Assembly: GCA_963920635.1 (NCBI GenBank)
Contig: OY987306.1
Span: forward strand, 12,170,001 to 12,234,000
Reading direction: 5' to 3'
Length of the DNA: 64,000 nt
Source: Pseudeuparius sepicola
Taxonomy: Eukaryota > Arthropoda > Insecta > Coleoptera > Anthribidae
In this document: positions 37,530 to 48,187 of the stretch, piece by piece
Layout: each line of letters starts with the position of its first letter
Numbering within the stretch: the first letter of the stretch is position 1
The notes under the pieces: generated by a model
Database searches by the model: none
What the model saw: the letters and a program-made list of their open reading frames with translations, nothing else
Told to the model about the DNA's origin: nothing
Translations under genes and position numbers: made by a program

Positions 37530-38881
37530 AAGGTGGTGTCCTATTTATCGACACTTTTGGCCGTTTTTGAATGAAATAAGATATTCATAAACATTAGTCT
37601 TTATTTCACTTATGTTTATGGTTCTTCCATTCATTACCGTTCAAATGAAACAATGTGGGTGCGCACAGTGATTTCGTTATTCGAAACAAAAATCAACACC
37701 TTAAGAGACAGGTAAGCAGATTTTTGCACCCTGGATATACTGGAGTACAGTTGTAGTGTGGGTATATATTTAAAATTAAATAATATTATGTAAAATGAAA
37801 TATTTTCTTCTTAAAACGAAAGCTGTAGTACGTTTTTCATAAAATATTAAGGTGTCGATAATTGGTACACAAAAAAATTTTGACTAGGCCCTATAATAGG
37901 ATCCATAAGGTTGAACAAACTTATGTTAGTAATCCAAACATTTCAGTGATAATTTTGTTTATGCCTAGACAAATCCATAGTGAAAACCATATATTTTTTA
38001 CTGACCAATTATCGACACAGGGATTTTTTATCGGGGAAAAAGTTATATGGGGGGGAAAAGTTGTGTCGATAATAGGTTCAGATATCTGTTGGTAATTGGT
38101 ACACCCTTTTTATTCCAATTGCAGACATGAACAATTCAACGAAAACTAAGATTTAAACCTTTTCAGTAGCAAGAAAATATTATGCTAATAAAAAAATGAT
38201 CTATAATTGGCATGCCATTCTGCCATTCATTTCAAATGTTAGACCAGCTAAATTGCACTAAACAATAAAGTAAACAGCAAAGTTCCCCTGTCTTAAAAAT
38301 GTAGCAAAAAATGTTCTAAGGCGAAATATAGTGCAGTCGCTAGTTAAATGAATGTTCTGTCTTGCTAATTAATGGATTTCTCATCACCAAAAAATGTATG
38401 AGCCAGAACTAAAAAATAATACAGAGAATGATTTTATGTAGTTTATGATCCCAATACTTTTAACTAATGTGAATGCTAGAAGAAATAATATTAAAGTTCT
38501 CAAAAATCTATGCAATATGTTTTTACTTTTAATACCATTGAAAAAATTATTTTGTTATTTTTAAAATGTTTTTAATATATAATGTTGTTAAAAAGAATTG
38601 TTTTTTTACTCGCGTCGATTATTAGTTCAGTTGGTGTCGATATTAGGTACTTCTAGCTTTGCTACCTGTCGATAATAGGGTCAGTAGGTATATTTCAGAA
38701 ATTTTATTTATTTGCTTCAAAACGGAAAACCAAGAGCAAACATAAATTACCAAGTAACAGTTTAATAAAAGAGTAAAACATATTGAAATTGATAATAATG
38801 TTAATTCATTCTAAAAATTTGCAGCGGCATTGTGAATTTGACGCTTGGCCTTATGGTGTCGATAATTGGTACCACCACCTT
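37530..38881. mobile_element. Element with dispersed TGTCGATAAT motifs
   Basis: The ends AAGGTGGTG...TTATCGACAC and GTGTCGATAATTGGTACCAC...CACCTT are imperfect inverted copies. The word TGTCGATAAT(T/A)GG or its complement recurs at about 37545, 37853, 38005, 38063, 38613, 38635, 38667 and 38857. Such internal repeats suggest subterminal transposase-binding sites. It has no transposase. Confidence 0.6.
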
Positions 38882-39845
38882 ATTTGTTTTGAGTATTATG
38901 CTCAGTTAAGTTGATGTTTTAAAGAGTTTATCTACACTTTTCAGCAAAAAATCTAGTTTGCAACAAGTTTTTCTTAGTAATTACACTTGCACCTACTAAT
39001 TTTCTTGATTTTATTCTACCATAAATCAAAATTTTACGTGTTCTGACAACTGATAAAAACTGTTTTTTTCCCTATTTTTAAAACTGCAACAGTCGATGCA
39101 AACAATTGTTGTTATTCTTAAATTTGGGTATGAAATTAATAAGTACTCACCGGTCAACTATTTGAAAGCCGCACGTAAACACGTTTCGCGGGCTTATTCT
39201 GTTTGGGCTCCGTTACCCAACGCGTGCTCACTATGGTGGCTCCAACTGGACTGAAAAACGAGATATAGCGAGATGAAAGCGTCTATTCGATACCTGCCAT
39301 ACTTTCTACCTTGAGCTTCTAATTGAACAAATTATTTTTCCACATTTCTTATAGCCTTCATATATAGCGTAAATGTTACGCAATCCACAATTCAGTATGG
39401 TGGGTTAGTGGGTTTACGCATGCATGGTTTTAGTGGCGCCAGTAGCTACGCCAGTCCTATTTGCACACCAGAGAAGGTTTGCACTAGATGGCTCAATTAT
39501 AGAAATTGTCTGCTCGCCAGTTTCATTTTTAAGTGAACATTACATGTCAACTGAACTCCGCGAAGCCTGTATACCAAAGTATACGCATTTCTTATGGAAT
39601 GTATTTTTGTCTTGACCTTTGAATAAAGAATCCTAGGAAGGAGTCAAAGCTCTATAGGCATTATAAAATACGTGAGATGGAAATCGCCCTGAGTGGAAGC
39701 CAAGTTTTGACAAAATGTTTTGATATCTGATATCTGACACGGTGATAGGTGCCAGTATGTGGTATATCCTTGTCTATGGATAGACAAGGGGTATATACTT
39801 GGATACTTTTTCGGGTTGTTATGCTTAGCTGTGCTGTGCGGCTTG
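38882..39845. other. No recognised gene
   Basis: Intergenic. Nothing supported apart from a short inverted word at 39766-39790 (cttgtctatggatagacaag). Confidence 0.35.
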
Positions 39846-40340
39846 TGGTTCTACTCTTGAAGAGTAAAAAACGATAAAGTTAGTGACATACTAAATCCAA
39901 TATGGTGGCCATCATAAGATGGAGGATTACCTATTTCTTCACAACCTATTTGACATGTGGGTATCAAATGAAAGGATTTGATGAGTACAAAATAATAAGA
40001 TAGGTGACGTTATACTAAATCCAATATGGCGGATGCCCCAAGATAGCGGACTAAAATTCTTTACCACCCTCCTTACATGGGAATCAAAATTAAAAAAACC
40101 TTTTTAAAAAACAATTTTTTATTTAAGCCATGCACTGAAACGAATAAAATAAGTTTAGGTTTTCGTTAAGATAATTCAATTCCAAATTGCGACAAGTTTT
40201 TGCAAATCGACAAGTTTAAGAAAAAAATACATACTTTGGCAAGTAGGTAGATACTGGCTTATCAAACAATCACTGTCCAATAAAATTAATTGGTATAGGG
40301 TAAACTGTTCCAATAAAATTAATTGGTATAGGGAAAAGAG
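39846..40340 (-). repeat. Inverted, low-copy copy of the satellite-bearing repeat
   Basis: In reverse complement this matches 13060-13560, but it contains only about two satellite monomers (39850-40085). The flank at 40090-40300 corresponds to 13060-13367. The terminal word 'ccaataaaattaattggta' is duplicated at 40278 and 40310. Confidence 0.8.
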
Positions 40341-40447
40341 TCCAACAGTGAATCAAAAATTTATTATATGAACACAATTTCCTTCTTTTGTTAACAATAG
40401 TCGTGGAACATATATTAATGAAGTAAAGGGTTCTTAGAGTTGATATA

Positions 40448-41858
40448 CAGTGTCCTCGAAGAAGTTCGCACCATAGGGAGGAAATTTTTAATTAACGTTT
40501 TATTTTGAAATTTAATTTTGCGGTTATCTTTTGCTTTAAAAAATATGAAAAATTACCCACTCAAACGTGGTCATGTGACTTTTGTTATCTGTCAAAAATG
40601 ACATTTAAAAAAAATATCACCAAAAATGGGTTTATTTGTTAAAATATCAAAAAGTTTTACTTGAAAAAGTTGTTTCTTTTTCAATTTTACGCTCTACTAA
40701 AATATTTAGTTTTTTGCCAATTTTTAATATTTATGAAATTTCTGAAAATTTTAAAAACTCGAAACTTTGTAAAAACTATTTTATATCATTATAGCTTTAT
40801 CATTCAATTATTTTTTTATTACTAATTACCGATAAGAATAGGTATTTTTCAAAAGAAAATTATATTTACGCTTTAAAATTCTGTTATGTTTGTTGCAAAG
40901 TTGATGTACCGTCTAGCATTTGGGGTATAAATTTAGTTACATTAAGTTTCCCAGTTCTAAATTGATGTCAAGATAATAATAAATTAAAATATCATCAAAC
41001 TATTTTACGTATCTAAGCAAAATTCTTGACTTTTATGGAACAAATAATTATTACCTTTAAGTTTAATTTCACATTAATCCATATTGATGAGTAGGCCATG
41101 GAGAAAATAGAAGCAATTGTTTTTATTTGACAGTTATCAAACAGTTATCAAACTGCCAAATAAAAACAATTGCTTCTATTCTCTCCATGGCCTACTCATC
41201 AATATCGATTAATGTGAAATTACACTTAAAGGTAATAATTATTTGTTCCATAAAAGTCAAGAATTTTGCTTAGATACGTAAAATAGTTTGATGATATTTT
41301 AATTTATTATTATTTTGACATCAATTTAGAACTGGGAAACGTAATGTAACTAAATTTATACCCCAAATTCTAGACAGTACATCAACTTTGCAACAAACAT
41401 AACAGAATTTTAAAGCGTAAATATCATTTTCTTTTGAAAAATACCTATTCTTATCGGTTATTAGTAATAAAAATTTAAAAGAATGATAAAGCTAATGATA
41501 TAAAATAGTTTTTACAAAGTTTCGACTTTTTAAAATTTTCAAAAATCTCATAAATATTAAAAATTGGCAAAAAACTAAATGTTTTAGTAGAGCGTTTAAA
41601 TTTGGTACACTTACGTAGAATTTAAAAACAAACAACTTTTTCAAGTAAAACTTTTAGATATTTCAACAACTAAACCCATTTTTGGCGATATATTTTTTTA
41701 AATGTCATTTTTGACAGGTAACGAAAGTCACATGACCACGTTTGAGTGGGTCATTTTTCATCGTTTTTAAAGCAAAAGATAACCCCAAAATTAAATTTCA
41801 AAATAACACGTTAATTAAAAATTTCCCCCCTATGGTGCGAACTTTTTGGAGGACACTG
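40448..41858. mobile_element. 1.41-kb near-perfect palindromic mariner-type element
   Basis: The ends CAGTGTCCTCGAAGAAGTTC and GAACTTTTTGGAGGACACTG are flanked by TA on both sides. The two arms of about 700 bp are highly similar throughout and meet at about 41145-41160 around 'acagttatcaaac'. Decayed relatives occur at about 49480-51540. It is non-coding. Confidence 0.85.
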
Positions 41859-42109
41859 TATATGTGTTGAAATAAAATCACATGCGTTGAGATCAAAAAT
41901 CATTTTTTTTAAAACCCCGCAAAATGGTTCACTGTGTACTATGCAGGGTCCACAGTGAACCATACTATGGTACACGGTGAACCATGAACAATAAGAATAC
42001 AACAAATGCTGAAACATATTCTTTATTTCCCTAATAAAAAGAACAAAAACATAATGATGATTCTTTGTGAATTATACTGAAGTAGAACTATCGAATATTT
42101 AGCCCAGAA

Positions 42110-43005
42110 AAGTTAACATCAAAATAAAAAAAGAGTTTTGACGGGAAGTACTACCATGTTCCGTTGGGATCTTTTTCTCCAATAGCTCACTTGATATTTT
42201 TATTAGCAAGAGTTTCCAAAACTTTGACTACGTAATAAACTAAATTTTTCTTTCCTTGAAACTCAATGACAACAAAATCACCTTCAACAAGATCTCTTGT
42301 AAGTTGCCCGAACTGTTCCTGCACAGTCGGAGCATGATCTTCATCAGATGGCTCTTATCTGTCATAGTCATAATATTGTCATATTCTAAAAGCATGAAAT
42401 ACTTTTCTTACTGGATTTTTCCCTTTTTTTGTACTGTCTCTTTAATTTCTAGTCGTCGTTTTTTCGCATGTTTTTCTTTTGCAAGTTCTTCCTTCTCGGG
42501 TGTGTCAGTTGCTATTCGACTTCTGCCTTTTTTCTGTTTTTTTTCTGATGCTTTTTCTCGGCTGTGCTTTTAAAGCTGGTCGGAAATCTACTGGGGCTAT
42601 AAACTTTTTTCATTGTTTTGTTCCGATTCAGATTGTCGCAGATTTGGCAAGTTCTCTTGTGGTTTTTTATTTTCTTTTTCCACAATATGCATTGGGTCCA
42701 TCAGCATTAGTAACAGGATTAGAATCATCAGAGTCTACTACTTGTGGACGATCAGTGACGCTGCTGGGCAAGAAGTCAAGATCAGTAAAAATGAACCGTT
42801 CAAAACATGCCCGTTTTCCTAAAAGCATTTAAGATGGAAAGGGGTGTCATAGCTTTTTTATAGGCTTCACCTATAAAAGCACCTACTTCGTAAATCGTAA
42901 GAGGCTGTTCAGGGGCACTCATCATCCACGAATCCATGATGCTCGCATTCTAGAAACTTTTGAAGGGTTTGAATAACCCAACATTGAGTGGCTGTGTCTT
43001 ATGGG
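42110..43005 (-). pseudogene. pogo/Tigger-like transposase, C-terminal part
   Basis: On the minus strand the sequence starts PSHKTQPLNVGLFKPFKSF (about 43005-42949). It continues WMMSAPEQPLTIYEVGAFIG and EAYKKAMTPLSILNAFRKTG. After a frame change it reads FTDLDFLPSSVTDRPQV, then a Lys-rich tail and a terminal EGDFVVIEFQGKKNLVYYV block. These are the end of the DDE_1 domain and the C-terminus of pogo/Tigger transposases. Frameshifts and stops (for example after the RKTG block) show it is dead. The N-terminal part lies at 43930-44145, separated by a fold-back insertion and missing the catalytic core. The plus-strand frames at 42256-42832 are shadows. Confidence 0.78.
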
Positions 43006-43924
43006 ATGGAAAATAAGATAAAAATGTCAATTTCTACTTGTCTCACAGAGGACTCCACTTGAGCTGTTTTTGGATCGTGCTTTTAGTCGTAACTTTTTTG
43101 AGGTTATATTTTTGGTCCTGCAGGTCCATTATTCCAGTGCATCTTTTCATTCTACAACAAAGAGGTACTCTTGTTTCATAACGATAAAATCAACCGTTTG
43201 CGTTGCAATTGGCAAAATGTGCCCCAAAACACCTGTTGACTCCAATATTCGAAACATAAAATTTTCAACGACTGCTTTCAAATGCTAAATGGATATTGGT
43301 CAAAACACCATTGGTTTTCTTGAAATAGGGTGTTCAAATTTTGTCAAATTCAAACCTTTCCATTTTGAAAGCGAATAATTTTTGGTACATTGTTCATAGG
43401 GATTTTTTTCTTCATTTTGAAGGTACAGTTGATCTGTAGCATTTGAAAGGGGTCGGTGAAAATTTTATGTTTCGAACATTGGGGTCAACAGGTGTTTTGG
43501 GGCACATTTTGCCAATTTCAACGCAAACGGTTGATTTTATCTGTATGAAGCAAGAGTACCTTTTTGTTGCAGAATAAAAAGGTGCACTAAAATGATGGAT
43601 CTGCAAGGCCAAAAGGTAACCTCAAAAAAGTTATGAGTAAAAGCACGATCCAAAACAGCGCAAGTGGCGCCATTTGTGAGACACGTAGAAACTGACATTT
43701 TCAGCTTATTTTCCATCTCCAAAAACATAATAGTACCAAATTTCAGTTCAGCAGCTTGATTATTTTGGGAGATATTGCCATAACTCAGTTTCAAAAAAAG
43801 AACTACAACGCCCTGTATCTCAGTAACTATTAAGATTTGACCCATAGTTGTTAAACTCAATCGTAATATTTTGACGTCCTCTACCTGCTCACGCGAGATT
43901 GCCGCATAATTGCCGGACACCCTG
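43000..43924. mobile_element. Fold-back family A copy inserted in pogo remnant
   Basis: This matches 7470-8480, with the right end ...GCCGGACACCCTG followed by TA. The left terminus is missing: homology begins near 'gggatggaaaataag', about 200 bp inside the family's end. The insertion or later deletion removed the middle of the pogo transposase. Confidence 0.72.
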
Positions 43925-43929
43925 TATAT

Positions 43930-44145
43930 GCGCGTTCCATTGGCGAAATTCGGATGACGTTTTAGGGCAGCTTCAAAATTATGGAAGTATTTATTAATGT
44001 AAGGACGGTTAAAATCCGATGTTCGCGCCAAACTGCAGCTTTCTGGGGCTCTAAGAGTCATTTCCATTTCAGGGTGACACTTGCGAAAAGACCTAAGCCA
44101 CTCAACGCCAGCCACTTTGTTTTTGTTAGTTATCGGGAAAATCAA
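43930..44145 (-). pseudogene. pogo/Tigger-like transposase, N-terminal part
   Basis: Minus-strand frame with VAGVEWLRSFRKCHPEMEM, then SLARTSDFNRPYINKYFHNF and a terminal GTRIY. This is the CENP-B-type helix-turn-helix region that precedes the DDE_1 domain in pogo/Tigger transposases. The frame then runs into the fold-back element, so the 202-codon open frame to 43537 is a chimera. Confidence 0.78.
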
Positions 44146-44222
44146 TGCTATTTATTTTTGCTGTCTCATAGGTATGCGGGAAAATCAATGCTATTTATTT
44201 TTGCTGTCTCATAGGTACGCGA
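44137..44222 (+). repeat. 43-bp tandem duplication
   Basis: Two adjacent copies of 'cgggaaaatcaatgctattt...ctcataggta' differ by about one base. Confidence 0.85.
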
Positions 44223-45173
44223 GTCTCCGACAATCCAAATTGCTCAAACTGGGAACACGAAATAGGAAGAAGAAATTATTTTTCTTTCGTGAAAATTTTT
44301 TTATTCATTTTAGTACATAAAGGAAGATTGTGTGAACTTAGCTACAGAGGACTTTCAGCATATAGACTGTATCTATAGCGCCATCTTTTGAGAGCAAAAG
44401 GAACAATACCTTAAAATTTTTGGATTATTTTTTATGTAAAAACTAAGAGGAACTGGCAAAAATGAAATATGCCAGGGAAGTCTACTAAACTTCTATTATC
44501 CGCCTGCATGCAGTTTTCTATATGACCAGACTAGCCCACTAACTTGTTTGTTATTATTGTTTGTTACAATTTTTTTTTAAATATTCCAGTTGAATAAATT
44601 TAAGGGTGCGCAAGGCACCCTAACATACTCTTAAATAATTTCTGACTATCAATTGTTTCCATAGCTACCTAGATTTCGAAAAATGATTAGAAAAATTTCC
44701 ATGTTTTTTTACATATTTAACCCTGTAGATTTGAAAAGACAAAAGATACAGAAAATTTATTTCTATAAAAGTTGTTGAGAATGATAAGGACTTTCAATAT
44801 ATAGAGAAAAACTGGTATGTTTCTGGGAAAATAATATCGATGACGTCACAGCGGCCATTTTCCCAAACATCAAAAAAGCTAATTTTCGGTCAAAATTTGA
44901 CCTTAGTATGTCCCATTTAAGAACCCCTTTTCGAAATTTTATTTTGAGTTTTCGTGTTCCCGCTGTAGGCCTGGGGCGTCGAGTTTGGATGTACATATAA
45001 TTTCTTAAGTATCCTTTAAACTATAAGAACAACAGCACCACAACAGCTACCAATAATACAATTCCCAAAGACCGACAGTTAATTTGAGTTAACAACTACT
45101 CACATAAAATTCTATACACATTCTATGTATCTTCAAATCACAGTTGCAAATCATCTTACAAAAAAATCATACC
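44223..45173. other. No recognised gene
   Basis: AT-rich intergenic. Nothing supported. Confidence 0.35.
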
Positions 45174-45230
45174 GTGAACTTTGAGATGCCAACCCTTAAC
45201 ATTGTTAAGGGTTGGCATCTCAAAGTTCAC
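45174..45230. repeat. Perfect 27-bp inverted repeat with 3-nt loop
   Basis: GTGAACTTTGAGATGCCAAC... is followed after 'att' by its exact complement, ending GTTGGCATCTCAAAGTTCAC. Confidence 0.95.
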
Positions 45231-45885
45231 TTTCCAAAACTCACAAACTATAGTTCATATGTCCCCTTAATGTGTTTCATTAGGGATTTCTTAAAATTGC
45301 GTAATGAGGAACTGTTTTTTATTGTCTGTGGTAATTTATTGTATTAGGTAGCCCCCTTGAAAAATAGCGACTTCATTGTACTTTTGTAGTTTGTCCTTGC
45401 AAAATGGATGTTATCATTAGATCTAGTTGGGTAGTTATGAACTTCACTATTCACCTTAACAAATTCCCCGAAGTATGGAGGCAGCCGTCCATTAAACAAT
45501 TTGTACCAAAAAAACCATAGCAGACAAAAATAAGCAATCTGATATGCTAAGCCATTGTAGTGTGGACAACATTGTAGCTATAGGCACAAACCTATATAGC
45601 TAGCGAAGCTATATAGGTCTGTGCTATAGGTGTGAGTCTGTTACACTGTAGTATAATTCTCATACCTCTATTTTGGAGTTTCTGTAATTGTGATATCTTG
45701 TTTAAATCTAAGAGATATAATATCGTTGCACAGTAATCGAAATGAGGCTTAATGATAGAGTTGTATACCAATATCTTTGTTTGCATGGAAAGGTGATTTG
45801 CAGTCCTAGCGAAAAAGTACAATTTCTTTACTATATTATTATATATATATTGAAAGTGAGGTGTAAATGTCAATGTATTATCCAT
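45231..45885 (-). pseudogene. LINE reverse transcriptase C-terminal fragment
   Basis: Minus-strand reading gives FARTANHLSMQTKILVYNSI, then IKPHFDYCATILYLLDLNKI and LQKLQNRGMRIILQCNR, the post-RT region of non-LTR elements. Further along, LFNGRLPPYFGEFVKVNSEV and YNKLPQTIKNSSSLRNFKKS continue the same C-terminus with a stop between. A small local duplication ('agctatatagg' words, about 45555-45625) breaks the sequence. Confidence 0.72.
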
Positions 45886-46972
45886 TTTAACTCCCAGGTA
45901 CTTTACTTCAGTGCAAGTTTCGATAAGATAATTAATAAGATTTAAAATAATAATTTTAAGATAAATTCCTGATTTAAAAACCAGTTTGATAGTTTTTTTT
46001 TTTCAAGCAATTTAATGTCGTTTAGAAAAAAAATCGGATGTCAAACAAAAACTTATAACCAAAAAATTTTTTTTTGTAAAAATGAAAATGGTGCAAAATG
46101 TAATTTTTTATTAACGAATAATAATAGAACACATACCTATAATAACTTTGAGTGAACAATTCAAAGAGGAACAACGGCTGTCAAATCTCACAGTTATTTT
46201 TTCACTAGTAATCGCCCCAGTGCTTGAATTAATTCCGGAAATTTTTCGAGTAAACGAATTTTCTTAAAAAATTCGTGTTAGAGAAAAATTTCCGGATATT
46301 AATTCAAGAACGTGGGGGATTCGGTAAGAAAACTCCATACCTACACGTAAATTAAACGAAATTATTATCAAAATTTTTGTTGAGTATATGTTACAATGTC
46401 ACATTTAAATAATGACACATCTGTCAAAAAATATCCGCTGTAATCACCTCCTGCTGCCTAGAGCAAGTGAGAATATTTCCGGAAATTTTTTGAGTTGCCA
46501 TGACAACGAAGCAAAAAACGAGCCTCTGATTGGTCAAAAAAGATAGGTTTGAAATTTTCTCGAAAAACGCATGTGTGATTTAAAGAAAAGAAAAAGAAGA
46601 AAAAGAATATAAATGGTATTGTTCTATTGTTGATTAATGTTTTCTGACCATTCCTGTGTTTTTCAAGAAATTATTTGACAGTCGTTGGTCCTCGATCCAA
46701 ATTATCGCATGTAATATCACAAGTGCGGGAAATTTTATCGATAATTTTTTCGAAGGCGCTATTTTGCCTAGAAAGATCACGAGTATAAATTGGTCTTTTA
46801 TTTTATCTCTGAAAATAAAAGCCCAATTTGTACGAGTGGTTTTGCTAATGGGCAAAATAGCGCTTGAGAATAAAATTATTTAGAAAAATTTCCTTCTCGA
46901 GTGGTATTTGTCGAGATTATTTCACGAATACGATTTAATAATTTCTGTATTAATTTTTTCTACAGGGTGTCT
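45886..46972. repeat. Intergenic with two hairpins
   Basis: A hairpin lies at about 46215-46305 (arms 'cttgaatta(at)tccggaaatt'). A second lies at about 46745-46885 (arms 'ggcgctattttgcc' and 'ggcaaaatagcgc'). No gene is seen. Confidence 0.55.
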
Positions 46973-48187
46973 ACTTTAAAGTGTATACAAATAGATAAAA
47001 AATGTATTTTGTGAGATATTTTCAAAAACCTTTTTTTGTTTGAAAGGCCTTCAAAAACCGCTTCTTTTGACCTTCCTGCCATTTTCAAAATGCAAATCCA
47101 GGGCCGGCTGCGATTTTTTTATACCCCCGATTTTCCCGAAAACCTTTTAGCGATTTTTTTATTTAAAATCTGACCCCACAGCGTTAATCAGAACATCACA
47201 AAACCCTTATATACCAAATTCGAATAAAAAATATACAGGGAGTTCCATTATCCAGGGTGTCAAAGTTGAGCAAAATAGGAATTTTAAAGGCATCTGCCAA
47301 GTCAAGTGTGCCATGGAATCCCCTCAAAACAGTTGATTGGACCACTCAAGTTGTTGGTGTGCAAAGGTCCAATACGAAATATACAGAGTGCTACTCTTAT
47401 CTGTTCCATCTCAAATTACTGAATTTTTTGTAACTTTATACGGGTTAAAAAACGAGTATATCAAAACCGCTCCACATACCTACTATAAACGAACTAAATC
47501 TAAAAAATACAGAAGCCCGCCGGTCAGTAAGTCCATATCAGTTAAGGTATCTGGTGTGTCACAACAGGAAACGCACAGAAAATGTATCATCTTAGACAGT
47601 GACTTTGTTGAGAAAGGCCCAATAATTTAAATTGTTTTTATTTGTTGGTTGGCATTTTATAAAGAAATAAATTACTTTTGTGTTTATTAATATTTTTTCA
47701 ATTATTCCAGAGCACTCCTGATCAGTATAAAGTTTAATAAAAATTCAGAATTTTAAGATGGTTCAGAGAAAAATACCCTGTATATTTTTGTAGTAAATCT
47801 TTTCTCACAAACATTTTGAGTGGTCCTGTTGACCATGCAACTGTTTTGAAGGGATGTCTTTAAAATTCCTATTTTGCTCAACTTTAACACGGTGTAGAAA
47901 AGAACACCCTCTACATTTTTTGTTCAAATTTGGTAAAATGGGGGTTTTGGGGTGTCCTGATTAACGCTGTTGTGTCAGATTTTAAATAAAAAAATCGCTA
48001 AATGGTTTTTGTGAAAATCGGGGTATAAAAAAATCGTAGCCGTCCCTGGATTTGCATTTTGACAAAAGTAAAAACGTCAAAAGAAGCGTTGTTTGAAGAC
48101 CTTTCGAACAAAAAAAAAAGGTTTTTGAAAATATCTCACAAAATAAATTTTTTATCAATTTGTATACACTTAAAATTAGACACCCTG
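46973..48187. mobile_element. Fold-back element, family B relative
   Basis: TA-flanked ends CAGGGTGTCTAC and AGACACCCTG enclose inverted arms. The internal core shares 'acagcgttaatcagaaca' and 'gtcaaagttgagcaaaatagg' with 27135-28407. The outer about 150 bp differ, so the two elements share a core but not termini. Confidence 0.75.

Noticed and set aside
42256..42832. Plus-strand hydrophobic ORFs suggesting membrane proteins
   Set aside because: They are antisense shadows of the Lys-rich pogo C-terminus.
43537..44145. A single 202-aa minus-strand gene
   Set aside because: The first part is pogo and the rest is fold-back element sequence, so it is a chimera created by insertion.
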